Assembly: GCA_020629635.1 (NCBI GenBank)
Contig: JAHDCX010000001.1
Span: 387,043 to 451,042, forward strand
Reading direction: 5' to 3'
Source of the DNA: Acidimicrobiales bacterium
GTDB taxonomy: Bacteria > Actinomycetota > Acidimicrobiia > Acidimicrobiales > SHLQ01
DNA: 64,000 nt
The notes under the pieces are model-generated. The model saw only the letters and a program-made list of their open reading frames with translations, was not told the DNA's origin and ran no database searches. Below are positions 24,728-34,546 of the stretch, one piece after another. The number at the start of each line of letters is the position of its first letter. Within the stretch, counting starts at the first letter, position 1. The translations under genes and the position numbers were made by a program.

Positions 24728-26812
24728 TCAGCTGAGCTTGAGTCGTCGGAGCGTCTGTGCGTTGGCGGCGACGACGATGGTGGAGAGGCTCATGGCGATG
24801 GCGGCGACTGCGGGTGGGATGTTCATGCCGGCGAAGGCGAGCGCGCCTGCTGCGATTGGGATGGCGAGCAGGTTGTAGCCGGTGGCCCAGATGAGGTTTT
24901 GGATCATCTTGCGGTAGGTGGCTTTTGAGAGGTCGATGGTGTTGACGACGCCTTGTGGGCTGCTGGAGGCGAGGATGACACCGGCGGATTCGATGGCGAC
25001 GTCGGTTCCGGCGCCGATGGCGAGTCCGACGTCGGCTCGGGCGAGTGCGGGGGCGTCGTTGACGCCGTCGCCGACCATGGCGACGGTGAGGCCACGGTTT
25101 TGGAGCTCGGTGACTTTGGCGTCTTTGTCGGCGGGCAGGACGTCGGCGAAGACTTCGTCGATGCCGAGTTGGCCGGCGACGTGGTTGGCGACTTGGGTGG
25201 CGTCGCCGGTGATGAGGGCGACGTGTACGCCGCGCTGGTGGAGGTCGTCGATGACGGTTGGCGATTCGGGGCGGATCTGGTCGGCGAGGGTGAGGGCACC
25301 GATCACGGTGTTGTTCTCGGTGATGTAGAGAACGGAGCTTCCGGCTTTGCGCCAGTCGTCTGCCTTGACCTGGATGGTGTCGGGTTCGGTGAGGTTGAGG
25401 TGGTCCAGGAGGGCAGGGCCGCCGACGGCGATGCGGTTGTTGTCGATCGTTCCTTGGACGCCGATGCCGGTGAGGCTGGTGATGTTCTTTGCGTCGGGGA
25501 GCGTGCCGGTGGCGGCGTCGACGATGGCTCGGGCGATGGGGTGTTCGCTTTCGGTTTCGACGGCGGCGGCGAGCCCGAGGACGTCGTCTGCGTCGCGGCC
25601 GTCGACGGCGATGTGGTCGGTGACGGCGTGGTTGCCGTGGGTGAGGGTGCCGGTTTTGTCGAAGAGGACGGCGTCGACGTTGCGCATGCGTTCGAGGGCG
25701 AGCCGGTCTTTGATGAGGATGCCGTTGCGGGCGGCGGTGGCGGTCGAGATTGAGGTGACGAGCGGGATGGCGAGTCCGAGGGCGTGGGGGCAGGCGATGA
25801 CGAGCACGGTGACGACTCGGACGACGCCCTCGGAGGGTTGTCCGGCGAAGGTCCAGGCGATGGCGGTGACGGCGGCGGCGGTGATGGCGAGGTAGAAGAG
25901 TGCGGCGGCGGCGCGGTCGGCGAGGGCTTGGGCGCGTGATTGGGACTGTTGGGCGTCGGCGACGAGTCGTTGTATGCCGGCGAGTGCGGTGTCCTCGCCA
26001 AGGGCGTCGATGGTGACGCGGACCGAGGAGTTGGTGGAGACGGTGCCGGCGATGACGGTGTCGCCGCTTGTTCGGTCGACGGGTCGGGATTCGCCGGTGA
26101 TCATGGCTTCGTCGAACGCTGCGGTGCCGTCGGTGATGGTGCCGTCTGCCGGCACACGGCCGCCGGGGCGGACCAGGACGGTGTCACCGACGCGAAGCTC
26201 GTCGATGCGGACGGTTGTGGTTTTGTCGGCGTCGACGCGTTCGGCGGTGTCGGGCAGCAGTTCGGCCAGGGCGGCGAGGGCGCCGCGGGCTTGGCCGATG
26301 GCTTTCATCTCTTGCCAGTGGCCGAGGAGCATGACGGCGATGAGGGCGGCGAGTTCCCACCAGAAGTCGAGGTCTGAGAGTCCGATGCTGGTGACGAGTG
26401 ACGCGGTGTAGGCGACGGTGATGGCCAGGGCGATGAGGAGCATCATCCCGGGTGCTCGTGATCGGATCTCGGCGATGGCTCCGGTGAGGAAGGGGCGGCC
26501 ACCCAAGAGGTAGACGACGGTGCCGAGGACCGGCGGGACCCAGGTGGTCAGGGTCTGGTCGAGGGTGTAGCCGAACCAGCTCTGGAGCTGTTCGGAGAAG
26601 ACGGCGACGGGGATGGCGAGGGCGAGGTTCCACCAGAACAGCTGTCGGAACATGTCCGGGTCGTGTCCGGCGTGTTTGTCGTGACCGCCGTGCGTGTCGT
26701 GATCGACGTGTCGATCGTCTGGTCCTCCATGAGCGCCGTGGTGGGCGCGGTGCGGCTGATGGCCATCGCCGCTTTTGACGCCCGTGTCGGTGGTGTGGTG
26801 TTCGGAGCTCAT
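24728..26812 (-). CDS. copB: Copper-transporting P-type ATPase, CopB type
   Basis: A 694-residue P1B ATPase exporting copper across the cell membrane. The first 50 residues are histidine-rich (HRAHHGAHGG, HGGHDKHAGH), replacing a classical metal-binding domain. TGES is at 239-242, the CPH metal-site motif at 341-343 (typical of CopB/P1B-3), DKTGT with the phosphorylated Asp at 385-389, and GDGVNDAPALA follows. Length and motifs are complete. It is separated from the conjugative genes by about 330 bases and followed upstream by the hydrolase gene, 27 bases away. Confidence 0.95.
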   Translation of the reverse strand: MSSEHHTTDTGVKSGDGHQPHRAHHGAHGGPDDRHVDHDTHGGHDKHAGHDPDMFRQLFWWNLALAIPVAVFSEQLQSWFGYTLDQTLTTWVPPVLGTVVYLLGGRPFLTGAIAEIRSRAPGMMLLIALAITVAYTASLVTSIGLSDLDFWWELAALIAVMLLGHWQEMKAIGQARGALAALAELLPDTAERVDADKTTTVRIDELRVGDTVLVRPGGRVPADGTITDGTAAFDEAMITGESRPVDRTSGDTVIAGTVSTNSSVRVTIDALGEDTALAGIQRLVADAQQSQSRAQALADRAAAALFYLAITAAAVTAIAWTFAGQPSEGVVRVVTVLVIACPHALGLAIPLVTSISTATAARNGILIKDRLALERMRNVDAVLFDKTGTLTHGNHAVTDHIAVDGRDADDVLGLAAAVETESEHPIARAIVDAATGTLPDAKNITSLTGIGVQGTIDNNRIAVGGPALLDHLNLTEPDTIQVKADDWRKAGSSVLYITENNTVIGALTLADQIRPESPTVIDDLHQRGVHVALITGDATQVANHVAGQLGIDEVFADVLPADKDAKVTELQNRGLTVAMVGDGVNDAPALARADVGLAIGAGTDVAIESAGVILASSSPQGVVNTIDLSKATYRKMIQNLIWATGYNLLAIPIAAGALAFAGMNIPPAVAAIAMSLSTIVVAANAQTLRRLKLS

Positions 26813-26839
26813 GACACCATCACTACACCTTCCATCCGG

Positions 26840-27790
26840 CTAGAAGGTCAAGAGGTGGTGTGTGAGACGCTCGACACAGGGATTCGGGTGGGAGAGGGGG
26901 AGGTGGTGATCGGCGCCGGCCACGACTTCGACCGAGACCACAGGGAGACCGCGAGCGAAGTCGCAGTCGCCGATCCGGTCGTCGGCGCCCCAGAGGAGCT
27001 CAACCATCGTGCCTGCCGCATCGAGTTCGGCTAGCACACCAGGCCAGGCGGTGGCGGACACGACGTCGTCGATGGCGTCGCGGTAGGCGGGCCAGGTGTG
27101 GAGTGATGCGGCACGAGAGATTGGTGTGGGGAGTTCGGGGGTGACGGTTGCGGCGATCAGTCCGGCGAGGGTGCGATGCCGGCAGTTGAGGTGGCAGGCG
27201 GCCTCGGCCCAGCGAGTGTTGGCGACGAAGGCTCGGGCCATCGGTCCGGCTGCAGCGATCGTGTCCCGGACGGCTGAGGCGTCCGGGTAGACGGGCGCGC
27301 CGAACCCAACGACGGCTCTGCACCGGTCGGGGTGTCGTGCGGCCCATCGCACGGCCAGGGCGACGCCCATGGAGTGCGCCCCTATCAGGAGTGGCCGATC
27401 GGCGAGGTCGAGGTCGTCCAGTGCAGCATCGAGGGCGTCGAGGTGATCGCCGGTGGTGAACGAGTGGCGCTGTTCATCGAGTGACCGGCCAAAGCCCAGC
27501 AGGTCGGGCACGACCAGTGTTGACGATTGGGCGAGCAAGTCGTAGGCGGCGCCGAAGATGTCGCCGGTTGCGACAAGACCGTGCAGCAGCACCACTACGG
27601 GACTGCTTGACCCTCCGGTCCTCACATGGAGCGGTCCAGCGCGCCGAGTTCCCAGCTCACTTCGCTGCCAGTTGCGTACGGCTGGTGAGCGTTGGTGGCG
27701 GAGACCCCAGCCGGCGGCGCCGACCGTGATGCTGGCACCGACAATGGTCGACGGTTTCACCGTTGTGGTGGGAGGTAGACGGCTTCCCAT
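26840..27790 (-). CDS. Alpha/beta hydrolase
   Basis: A 316-residue alpha/beta-hydrolase. The nucleophile elbow is GAHSMG, the oxyanion loop is LLHGLVATG, the acid is in WGADDRIGD and the histidine in ADHHLPLSHP. A short hydrophobic N-terminus (IVGASITVGAAGWGL) may anchor it. The start overlaps the end of the upstream BNR-repeat gene by 34 bases. The substrate is unknown; similar esterases are often carried in metal islands. Confidence 0.88.
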   Translation of the reverse strand: MGSRLPPTTTVKPSTIVGASITVGAAGWGLRHQRSPAVRNWQRSELGTRRAGPLHVRTGGSSSPVVVLLHGLVATGDIFGAAYDLLAQSSTLVVPDLLGFGRSLDEQRHSFTTGDHLDALDAALDDLDLADRPLLIGAHSMGVALAVRWAARHPDRCRAVVGFGAPVYPDASAVRDTIAAAGPMARAFVANTRWAEAACHLNCRHRTLAGLIAATVTPELPTPISRAASLHTWPAYRDAIDDVVSATAWPGVLAELDAAGTMVELLWGADDRIGDCDFARGLPVVSVEVVAGADHHLPLSHPNPCVERLTHHLLTF

Positions 27791-28617
27791 GTTGCCGCGC
27801 CGTCGGTACTGAGGTGAATAGTGCCGCCGCGGCCGGTCACCCACCAACGGCCGCCGTCGATGTGGAGCGTCTCGACCTCGCCCGGCGCAGCACCAGTGTC
27901 GGTCCACGGGCCTACGGCGTCGGGGGCGAAGTAGACCGAGCCGTCCTCGGTAGCGGCAACGAGGAGATCAGCTTCGACCCACTCGATCTCGATGGCTGGC
28001 GGTGTGTCCTCGGCCAGGCTCCAGGTGCGGGCGCCGTCGGTGCTGAGCCAGATCTGAGCGTTGTCGTCGGTTGCGACGAGCTGTTCGGGGTCATCAGGAT
28101 GTGCGGCGAGGTCTCGTGCGGCGAACGTGCCCCGGTCGGTCCATGATCCGTCGGAGCTGCGGAATCGGATGATGCCTTCGGTGTCGGCGGCGTAGAGGCC
28201 GCTGTTCGTGGGGAGGAGCGCATGGAAGTCGCTCTTGCCGAGCAGGTCCGGGTCAACGCTCCACGTCTGTCCACCGTCACTGCTCTGGGCCAGTCCGAGG
28301 TGGGGTGGAAGGCCCTCGACGCGGTATTGCTCGAGGCGGAGGTCGGGGTGTCCGCTGGCGTACAGGGTGCCGTTGTTGGAGGTCATCGACATGAGGTCGT
28401 GTTGTTCGGTTCCGACCAGCACGGCGGTGTCGGTGTCGGTGATGCGGTACAGGCCGCTGTGGCTTGCGACGAGCAGCTCTCCGTCGCCGGTCTCGACCAG
28501 GTCGTGGATGTGGCCGAGGTCGCCTGGGCCGGCGACTTGTTCGGTCGTGTCGGCTCCGCAGGCGGCGACCACGAGGGCGACGGTGAACACGGCAAGGATG
28601 CGAAGGAACAGCGACAC
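27757..28617 (-). CDS. BNR-repeat lipoprotein (F510_1955-like)
   Basis: A 286-residue exported lipoprotein. The signal peptide VSLFLRILAVFTVALVVAAC ends in a lipobox Cys. The rest is a beta-propeller with sialidase-type Asp boxes: SSDGGQTWS, STDGARTWS, STDGAATWE. It resembles the F510_1955 family, common next to copper genes; the enzyme activity is unproven. The GTG at 28617 lies about 8 bases after the -10 of a MerR-type promoter, so the message is probably leaderless. Confidence 0.8.
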   Translation of the reverse strand: MSLFLRILAVFTVALVVAACGADTTEQVAGPGDLGHIHDLVETGDGELLVASHSGLYRITDTDTAVLVGTEQHDLMSMTSNNGTLYASGHPDLRLEQYRVEGLPPHLGLAQSSDGGQTWSVDPDLLGKSDFHALLPTNSGLYAADTEGIIRFRSSDGSWTDRGTFAARDLAAHPDDPEQLVATDDNAQIWLSTDGARTWSLAEDTPPAIEIEWVEADLLVAATEDGSVYFAPDAVGPWTDTGAAPGEVETLHIDGGRWWVTGRGGTIHLSTDGAATWEAVYLPPQR

Positions 28618-28624
28618 GTTGGCC

Positions 28625-28656
28625 ACCCTACGGATTCCAGTCGAGTGGAAGGTCAA
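28625..28656 (-). promoter_or_regulatory. MerR-type promoter for the BNR lipoprotein operon
   Basis: On the minus strand: -35 TTGACC, a 20-base spacer containing the dyad TTCCA-N6-TGGAA, and -10 TAGGGT. An overlong spacer around a dyad is the signature of MerR-family activation. It drives the BNR, hydrolase and copB genes leftward. Confidence 0.8.
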
Positions 28657-28671
28657 GTAGGGTGGGATGTT

Positions 28672-29082
28672 ATGAAGATCGGGGAACTCGGTGACCGGTG
28701 CGGGGTGACGGCGAAGACGATTCGCTACTACGAATCCATCGGGCTGCTGGATGAGCCGACACGCACGGCGAGTGGGTACCGGGACTACGGCGACGACGCC
28801 GTGAAACGCCTCCGCTTCATTCGCGACGCTCAGGCAACGGGTCTGACACTGTCGGAGATTGCGTCGGTGTTGGAGCTCAAGAGCACGGGTGAGCGGTCGT
28901 GTTCGCACACGACGGCACTCATCGAACAGCACGTGGCCTCGATCGACGCACAAATGCGGCAACTCGCCGACGCTCGGCGGGAACTGACGTTGCTGGCCGA
29001 TCGGGCGAAACGGCTCGACCCGGCTTCGTGTACCGACCCGAACCGGTGCCAGGTCATCAGCGACGAACGTCACATGGCCTGA
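28672..29082 (+). CDS. MerR-family metal regulator (CueR/CupR-like)
   Basis: A 136-residue MerR regulator. The N-terminal winged HTH is MKIGELGDRCGVTAKTIRYY, a dimer helix follows, and metal-binding cysteines lie in ERSCSHTTA and CTDPNRCQVI. The ATG at 28672 fits the standard MerR start; the longer frame upstream is noise. It lies between two matching promoters, leftward (28625) and rightward (29096), and a third at 30862, all beside copper genes, so copper(I) is the likely signal. Confidence 0.92.
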   Translation: MKIGELGDRCGVTAKTIRYYESIGLLDEPTRTASGYRDYGDDAVKRLRFIRDAQATGLTLSEIASVLELKSTGERSCSHTTALIEQHVASIDAQMRQLADARRELTLLADRAKRLDPASCTDPNRCQVISDERHMA

Positions 29083-29095
29083 CGACCCGTCTCCC

Positions 29096-29127
29096 TTGAC
29101 CCTCCAGTCAACGGGAGGGTTTACGTT
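29096..29127 (+). promoter_or_regulatory. MerR-type promoter for multicopper oxidase
   Basis: -35 TTGACC, dyad ACCCTCC-N8-GGAGGGT, -10 TACGTT after a 20-base spacer. The GTG start of the oxidase at 29134 lies 7 bases after the -10, where transcription should begin. Confidence 0.78.
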
Positions 29128-29133
29128 GTTAGG

Positions 29134-30564
29134 GTGACACTTCCTCAGCGTCTGTCGGCACTCCTGATCGTTGGCGTGGTCGGCATCGCTGCCGTGCTGT
29201 TTCTCGCCGGGCGGAGTGGTCCTGGTTCGTCGACCGCACTCGCGCTCGACTCGGGGCGGACAGCTGAGGTCGACGCGTTCGCCGCCGCGTATCCGGTGTC
29301 AGTGCAAGCGTCGGGGGTGACTCGGGAGTTCAATCTCGTCGCCGCGCCGTCGAGACTTGAAGTCGCTGATGGGCTTGACGTCGAGGTGTGGTCTTACAAC
29401 GGGACGGTCCCGGGCCCGGAGCTTCGGGTTGAGCTCGGTGACACCGTGGTCGTCGCGCTCGACAATCAGCTCCCGCAGGCAACATCGATCCATTGGCACG
29501 GCGTGCGCGTCCCCAACGCCATGGACGGTGTCCCCGGAGTCAACCAGGACCCGATCGCCCCCGGGGAATCGTTCCGCTACGAGTTCACCCCCAAAGACGC
29601 CGGAACGTTCTGGTTCCACTCGCACAACAGGGGGTCCGAACAGATCGAGCGAGGCCTCTACGGCAGCATCGTCGTGGTCGACCCGAACGAACCGGTCTAT
29701 GACCACGACCTGGTGTGGATGATCGACGACTGGCTTCTCGACGGCGACGGATCGTTGAACGAGAACTTCAACGCCATGCACGACATCACCCACAACGGCC
29801 GTTGGGGCAACCTCGTCACCGTCAACGGAACCGTCGCCCCCGACGTAGCAATCCACTCAGGTGATCGAGTTCGAGTCCGGATGGTGAACGCGGCCAATGC
29901 CCGTGTCGTGGCGCCGGTGTTCGACGGTGTCACACCGGTTGGCATCGCGGTGGACGGGATGCTCGCTCGCGAACCGTTCGATGGTCAGGGTTTCGAGCTC
30001 GCTCCCGGGAATCGGCTCGACGTCGAGTTCGTCATGCCCGATGGCCCGGTGTCGGTGGCGGAGAACTTTAACGGCGAGGGCTACCAGATCGCCACACTCA
30101 CCCCGGACGAAACAGGAGCTTCGGCGGACCCGTCCGCCGGTGTCGACGCTCCCTTCAACCCGGCCCTGCCGGAATCGGCGATCTTCGCCGGGCTGGGCAT
30201 CGACCACGAATACTCACTCGACTTCACCTCTCCGATGATGATGGGGGCTGACTGGGGCTTCAACGGCCAGACGTTCGACAACACCGACACGCTCACCGTC
30301 GACGAGGGCGGCGTGTACACCTTCCGTCTCCGCAACGACTCCCAGGCGTTGCACCCGATCCACTTCCACGGACAGTTCTTCATGGTCACCGGCATCGACG
30401 GTCAGCTCGTCGACGAAGGACACCTTCGAGACACTGTTCTCGTTTACCCGGGGCAGGCCGTCGACATCGCCTTACGAGCAACCGACGCCGGTCTGTGGGC
30501 GGTGCATTGTCACATCCAAGAACACGCCGAGGCTGGCATGATGACGCTCCTCGAGGTCACCTGA
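29134..30564 (+). CDS. Multicopper oxidase (periplasmic/exported)
   Basis: A 476-residue oxidase with an N-terminal hydrophobic signal/anchor (LLIVGVVGIAAVLFLAG). Copper ligands are complete: HWHG (120-122), HSH (162-164), HPIHFHGQFF, and HCHIQEHAEAGMM near the C-terminus, giving the type 1 and trinuclear centres. Such enzymes oxidise Cu(I) to less toxic Cu(II) outside the membrane. The gene starts directly at a MerR-type promoter and its stop overlaps the next ORF. Confidence 0.93.
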   Translation: MTLPQRLSALLIVGVVGIAAVLFLAGRSGPGSSTALALDSGRTAEVDAFAAAYPVSVQASGVTREFNLVAAPSRLEVADGLDVEVWSYNGTVPGPELRVELGDTVVVALDNQLPQATSIHWHGVRVPNAMDGVPGVNQDPIAPGESFRYEFTPKDAGTFWFHSHNRGSEQIERGLYGSIVVVDPNEPVYDHDLVWMIDDWLLDGDGSLNENFNAMHDITHNGRWGNLVTVNGTVAPDVAIHSGDRVRVRMVNAANARVVAPVFDGVTPVGIAVDGMLAREPFDGQGFELAPGNRLDVEFVMPDGPVSVAENFNGEGYQIATLTPDETGASADPSAGVDAPFNPALPESAIFAGLGIDHEYSLDFTSPMMMGADWGFNGQTFDNTDTLTVDEGGVYTFRLRNDSQALHPIHFHGQFFMVTGIDGQLVDEGHLRDTVLVYPGQAVDIALRATDAGLWAVHCHIQEHAEAGMMTLLEVT

Positions 30565-30890
30565 TGACAACCGACGCAGCTGGCCTGCGAGCGAGGCTGG
30601 CAGCGGGTGCTGCGATGGTCATGTGCTGCGGGCTTGTCATAGCTGTCGCGCTCGGCCTGGTCGCGGTGAGTGGGGCATGGATGCTCGTCGGCGTCGGCGT
30701 CGCCGCCATCGCTGCCTGCCTGGGTGTTGTCGGATGGTTCGTCAGCCGGCTGGGACGGCCGTTGTGGGGTGCGTCGGGAGTGGACTCGACGACTTCAGCC
30801 GCAGGGAACGCAGAGGGAGGACTCCAGGCAACTGAGCAGCCAGACGCAAACGCGCGCCCGCCTGACCTTCCAGCTGAGTGGAAGGAATAG
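30564..30890 (+). CDS. Small membrane protein
   Basis: A 108-residue protein starting at the A of the oxidase stop codon. Two membrane helices ([20 protein letters not shown] and [20 protein letters not shown]) contain cysteines that could bind metal. The C-terminal tail ([20 protein letters not shown]) is hydrophilic and its codons overlap the copA promoter. No family is recognised, although a short two-helix protein at this place is common in mercury/copper clusters. Confidence 0.65.
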   Translation: MTTDAAGLRARLAAGAAMVMCCGLVIAVALGLVAVSGAWMLVGVGVAAIAACLGVVGWFVSRLGRPLWGASGVDSTTSAAGNAEGGLQATEQPDANARPPDLPAEWKE

Positions 30891-30893
30891 GGT
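30862..30893 (+). promoter_or_regulatory. MerR-type promoter for copA
   Basis: -35 CTGACC, dyad CCTTCCA-N6-TGGAAGG, -10 TAGGGT with a 20-base spacer. It lies inside the end of the preceding gene. The copA ATG is 7 bases after the -10, so the message is probably leaderless. Confidence 0.82.
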
Positions 30894-30900
30894 TGGCGGT

Positions 30901-33069
30901 ATGGCAGTTGGTAGCAGTGTGCGTACTGATCTGAACGTCGATGGCATGACGTGTGCGGCGTGTGCGAACCGGATCCAGCGTCGGCTGGACAAGGTCGACG
31001 GCGTCGAGGCCGCGCAGGTGAACTTTGCGACCGGCCGCGCCACGGTGACGCATGCGACGTCGGTCGCCGAGTCGGCGTTGGCGGCGGAGATCGAAGCCCT
31101 GGGCTATGGCGTGATCGACGACGGTGAGGATGCCGAAGCCGAACAGGCCCGTGAGGCAGATCTTCGCCGTCGCCTGATCGTCGGCGTGGTGCTTGCGGTG
31201 CCGGCGATGGTGCTGTCGATGTTCATGGGTCTGCAGTTCGACGGTTGGGAATGGGTCGTCGCCGCCCTCGCGACACCGGTGATTCTGTGGTCGGGCTGGC
31301 CGTTCCATCGCGCCGCGTGGATGAACTTGCGGCACGGCTCGACCACGATGGACACGTTGGTGTCGATGGGTTCGCTGTCGGCGCTGCTGTGGTCGACGGT
31401 TGTCCTCGTTGGTGATGTCGGCGGCGGTCACCTCTACTTCGAAACCGGCGCAGTGATCGTCTCGCTGATCTTGCTGGGCAAGTGGTTCGAACTGCGAGCC
31501 AAGCGCCGCTCAGGCGACGCGATCCGGGCGTTGGCCGATCTCGGTGCCAAGACGGCGCAGTTGGAGGACGGCCGGGAGATTCCGCTCGAAGGCCTCGCTG
31601 TCGGGATGCGGTTCGTGGTTCGTCCGGGCGAGAAGATCGCAACCGACGGTGTGGTGGTCGACGGCCGGTCGGCCGTCGACGCGTCGATGGTGACCGGCGA
31701 ACCAGTACCGGTCGAGGTCGGTCCCGGTGATAAGGTGATCGGCGCGACGATCAACGCCAACGGTTCGCTGGTGGTCGAAGCATCCCGGGTGGGTTCGGAC
31801 ACGGCGCTGGCCCAGATCATCCGCCTGGTCGACCAGGCGCAAGGCAGCCGTGCCGAGGTGCAGCGCCTCGCCGATCGCGTGTCGGCGGTCTTCGTCCCGG
31901 TCGCGATCGCCATTGCCGTGGTGACGTTGGTTGCTTGGCTGGTGCTCGATGGCGACACCGACGCGGCGTTCACGGCTGCGGTCGCGGTGTTGATCATCGC
32001 CTGCCCGTGCGCGCTCGGCTTGGCGACGCCGCTGGGGATCATGGTCGGCACCGGCCGCGGCGCGCAGCTTGGGGTGATCATCAAGGGCGGCGAGGTGCTC
32101 GAGGACACCCGAGCGATCGACGCGATCGTGGTTGACAAGACCGGCACGCTCACCGAAGCCGCCATGACTGTCACCGACGTTCATGCCCCCGGACTGGATG
32201 CGGCCGACCGCGATCGGGTCGCGGTGCTGGCGGCGTCGGCGGAGGCGAAGTCCGAGCACCCCATCGCTGCCGCCATCGCTGGCCACGTCGACGCCCTCGA
32301 AGAAGTAGACGAGTTCGAGAACCGGCCCGGGTCGGGCGTCGTCGCCGCCATCAACGACAAAGAGGTGCGCGTCGGTCGGCGAAGTCTGTTCGACCACGTG
32401 CCCGCCGACGTTGAGGCAGCTGCTGCGGCGGCGGAAGCGGCCGGCGCCACCGCCGTGCTCGCGGGCCGCGCGGGTGCGGCCGAGTTGGTGTTCGTGGTCG
32501 CCGATCGGATCAAGGACACTTCCGCTGATGCCGTTGCCGCGTTCCATCAGCAGGGCCTGTCGGTCACGATGCTGACTGGCGACAACGCCCGCACTGCAGC
32601 GTCGGTCGCCGCCTCCGTCGGTATCGGAAGCGAGCCTAGTGATGACGTGATTGCCGAGGTCTACCCCCAGGACAAGGCCGCAGTCATCAGCCGGCTCCAA
32701 GACACCGGACACCGGGTCGCGATGGTCGGCGACGGTATCAACGACGCGCCCGCCCTCGCCCAGGCCGACCTCGGCATCGCCGTCGGCACCGGCACCGACG
32801 TCGCGATCGAAGCGTCGGACCTCACCATCGTGTCCGGTGACCTGCGAGCGGTCGCGGACGCCATCGCCTTGTCGCGACGCACGCTGGCGGTCATCAAGGG
32901 AAACCTGTTCTGGGCGTTCGCCTACAACACTGCCGCCATCCCCCTCGCTGCGCTCGGCGTGCTCAACCCGATGATCGCCGCCGGCGCGATGGGCATGTCG
33001 TCACTGTTCGTCGTGACCAACTCACTGCGGCTGCGCCGGTTCGCCGGCTACCGCACCACCACCCGCTGA
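30901..33069 (+). CDS. copA: Copper-transporting P-type ATPase, CopA type
   Basis: A 722-residue P1B-1 ATPase exporting Cu(I). A heavy-metal-associated domain with GMTCAAC (Cys18, Cys21) starts the protein. The membrane metal site is CPC (368-370), the phosphorylated aspartate is Asp412 in DKTGTLTEA, and [20 protein letters not shown] completes the ATP domain. The ATG at 30901 is chosen from the MerR promoter and HMA start; the frame is open further upstream. It is followed after 12 bases by copZ. Confidence 0.97.
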   Translation: MAVGSSVRTDLNVDGMTCAACANRIQRRLDKVDGVEAAQVNFATGRATVTHATSVAESALAAEIEALGYGVIDDGEDAEAEQAREADLRRRLIVGVVLAVPAMVLSMFMGLQFDGWEWVVAALATPVILWSGWPFHRAAWMNLRHGSTTMDTLVSMGSLSALLWSTVVLVGDVGGGHLYFETGAVIVSLILLGKWFELRAKRRSGDAIRALADLGAKTAQLEDGREIPLEGLAVGMRFVVRPGEKIATDGVVVDGRSAVDASMVTGEPVPVEVGPGDKVIGATINANGSLVVEASRVGSDTALAQIIRLVDQAQGSRAEVQRLADRVSAVFVPVAIAIAVVTLVAWLVLDGDTDAAFTAAVAVLIIACPCALGLATPLGIMVGTGRGAQLGVIIKGGEVLEDTRAIDAIVVDKTGTLTEAAMTVTDVHAPGLDAADRDRVAVLAASAEAKSEHPIAAAIAGHVDALEEVDEFENRPGSGVVAAINDKEVRVGRRSLFDHVPADVEAAAAAAEAAGATAVLAGRAGAAELVFVVADRIKDTSADAVAAFHQQGLSVTMLTGDNARTAASVAASVGIGSEPSDDVIAEVYPQDKAAVISRLQDTGHRVAMVGDGINDAPALAQADLGIAVGTGTDVAIEASDLTIVSGDLRAVADAIALSRRTLAVIKGNLFWAFAYNTAAIPLAALGVLNPMIAAGAMGMSSLFVVTNSLRLRRFAGYRTTTR

Positions 33070-33081
33070 AAAGGAACCAAG

Positions 33082-33276
33082 ATGACCGCCACCTACTCCG
33101 TGCCCGACATCAGCTGCCAACACTGCGTTGACGCCATCACCACCGAGGTCACCAAAGTCGACGGCGTCACCGACGTGACCGTCGACCTTGACACCAAGAC
33201 CGTGGCCGTCATCGGCGGCGACGAGACGGCGATCGTCGCGGCGATCGACGAAGCCGGCTACGACGTGACGCAGTAA
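33082..33276 (+). CDS. copZ: Copper chaperone CopZ
   Basis: A 64-residue single HMA domain. The metal site is ISCQHCVDA (CxxC) on loop 1, and the fold ends AIDEAGYDV, as in all Atx1-like chaperones. A GAAAAGGAACCAAG leader precedes the ATG. It probably delivers Cu(I) to the CopA HMA domain encoded just upstream. Confidence 0.95.
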   Translation: MTATYSVPDISCQHCVDAITTEVTKVDGVTDVTVDLDTKTVAVIGGDETAIVAAIDEAGYDVTQ

Positions 33277-33302
33277 CCAGCGTCGTTGTGGCCGGCCCGA
33301 AC

Positions 33303-34163
33303 CTACGAGTCCGGCGCCGAGTCTGACTGTGAGGTTCGAAGGTGTAGGGCTCGCTGGACTGCGGCCACTGCGACGAGTGTGACCGCGAGGACGAGGACCG
33401 ATGTCGGTCCGACAGCCCTCACCCAATCGACGACAGTCGATCGGATCTCTTCGCCCTGCTGGACGAGAGGATCCGACGAAAAGTCGCCTGCGTAGACGCG
33501 CAACTCCCACCGGCCGTACCAAACGGCATACGCGCCGGCGACGATCATGAGAAGGCCGCCCACACGTGAGGAATACCTCGCAAACGAGCGCAAGCCAGTG
33601 CTGATCGATCGCTGAGCGAAACTCGCCGCTACCGTCAATATCGCAACGATTGACGCCATCCCGAGCGCGTAGGCGACGTACGAAGCGATGCGTTCAGCGA
33701 TTGACCCACCGACGCCCGCGCCGGTAATCGCAAGAAACGGTCCGATGGTGCACGAGATCGAAGCGACCGCAAACGTGATGCCGTAGCTAAATACGCCGAG
33801 GAGGCCAGTTCGGCCGCTCGCGATCGATGTCTCGGGCAACGGCACCCTTAGTGTGCGACCCGCCAGAAGCCAGAGGCCCCCGACTACGAGACCCCCGCCG
33901 ATCAGGATCGTGACCCATGGAAGGTGCTCGGCAAGATTCGAGGCAACTTGATCCAGTACGAGCCCGACGGCGGTGAAGACCAGTGCGAATGCTGCGGCCA
34001 TCGTGATCGAGACTCGCGCAGCACCGAGGATTCTCGCCGCCCAGGATGCTGAGGTGTCTCCGGCAACGAAGGCGCCGATGTAGGTCGGGAGGAGTGCGAA
34101 TCCGCAGGGGTTGAAGGCTGCGATCATTCCGGCGGTGAATGCGAGTGCGATCGCAGGAGACAT
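33303..34163 (-). CDS. CcdA/DsbD-like thiol-disulfide membrane protein
   Basis: A 286-residue membrane protein with six to seven helices. The two redox cysteines sit in helices at AAFNPCGFALLPTYIGAF and VASISCTIGPFLAITGAG, the CcdA pattern. It moves reducing power from cytoplasmic thioredoxin to the outside. The ATG at 34163 overlaps the upstream cytochrome stop (TGATG). Likely clients are the cytochrome c in the same operon and the candidate selenocysteine thioredoxin at 39043. Confidence 0.9.
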   Translation of the reverse strand: MSPAIALAFTAGMIAAFNPCGFALLPTYIGAFVAGDTSASWAARILGAARVSITMAAAFALVFTAVGLVLDQVASNLAEHLPWVTILIGGGLVVGGLWLLAGRTLRVPLPETSIASGRTGLLGVFSYGITFAVASISCTIGPFLAITGAGVGGSIAERIASYVAYALGMASIVAILTVAASFAQRSISTGLRSFARYSSRVGGLLMIVAGAYAVWYGRWELRVYAGDFSSDPLVQQGEEIRSTVVDWVRAVGPTSVLVLAVTLVAVAAVQRALHLRTSQSDSAPDS

Positions 34164-34546
34164 CAGCGTTCGAACCCAAGCTGTTGTTGTTGGGTTCGGA
34201 TGTAGTTGATGACGAGTTCGATTTGTTGGTCGGTGATGTCTTCGACGATGGGCATGTTGCCGTACGCCCAGTGGTGTTGCGCAACGCCGTTGCGGATGGC
34301 GTTGCGGTAGGTGTCGTCGTTGTGGTGGTTCGGTTCGTAGACGATGGAGAGCTGCGACGGCCCTTTCGCTGTGCCCCGAAGGTCCTCGCCGTGGCAGGAC
34401 GCACATCGAAGTGCGTACACGGTGGCGCCGTCGGCGCTGGCCGGGATCGGCTCGGGAGGTGCTGTCGCCTCGTCACCGCTTCCGCACGCAGCGAGAGTTG
34501 CGGCAAGGCCGAGTGTGGCGAGGAGGGTGGTGAGGCGTCGTTTCAT
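34163..34546 (-). CDS. Cytochrome c lipoprotein
   Basis: A 127-residue exported cytochrome c. The signal peptide ends in LAAC, a lipobox. The haem site is CASCHGEDLRG and the axial Met is probably in YGNMPIVEDITDQQIELVI. It overlaps the CopC-CopD start/stop and the CcdA-like start, forming one operon. It may take electrons from or give them to copper oxidation. Confidence 0.92.
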   Translation of the reverse strand: MKRRLTTLLATLGLAATLAACGSGDEATAPPEPIPASADGATVYALRCASCHGEDLRGTAKGPSQLSIVYEPNHHNDDTYRNAIRNGVAQHHWAYGNMPIVEDITDQQIELVINYIRTQQQQLGFER

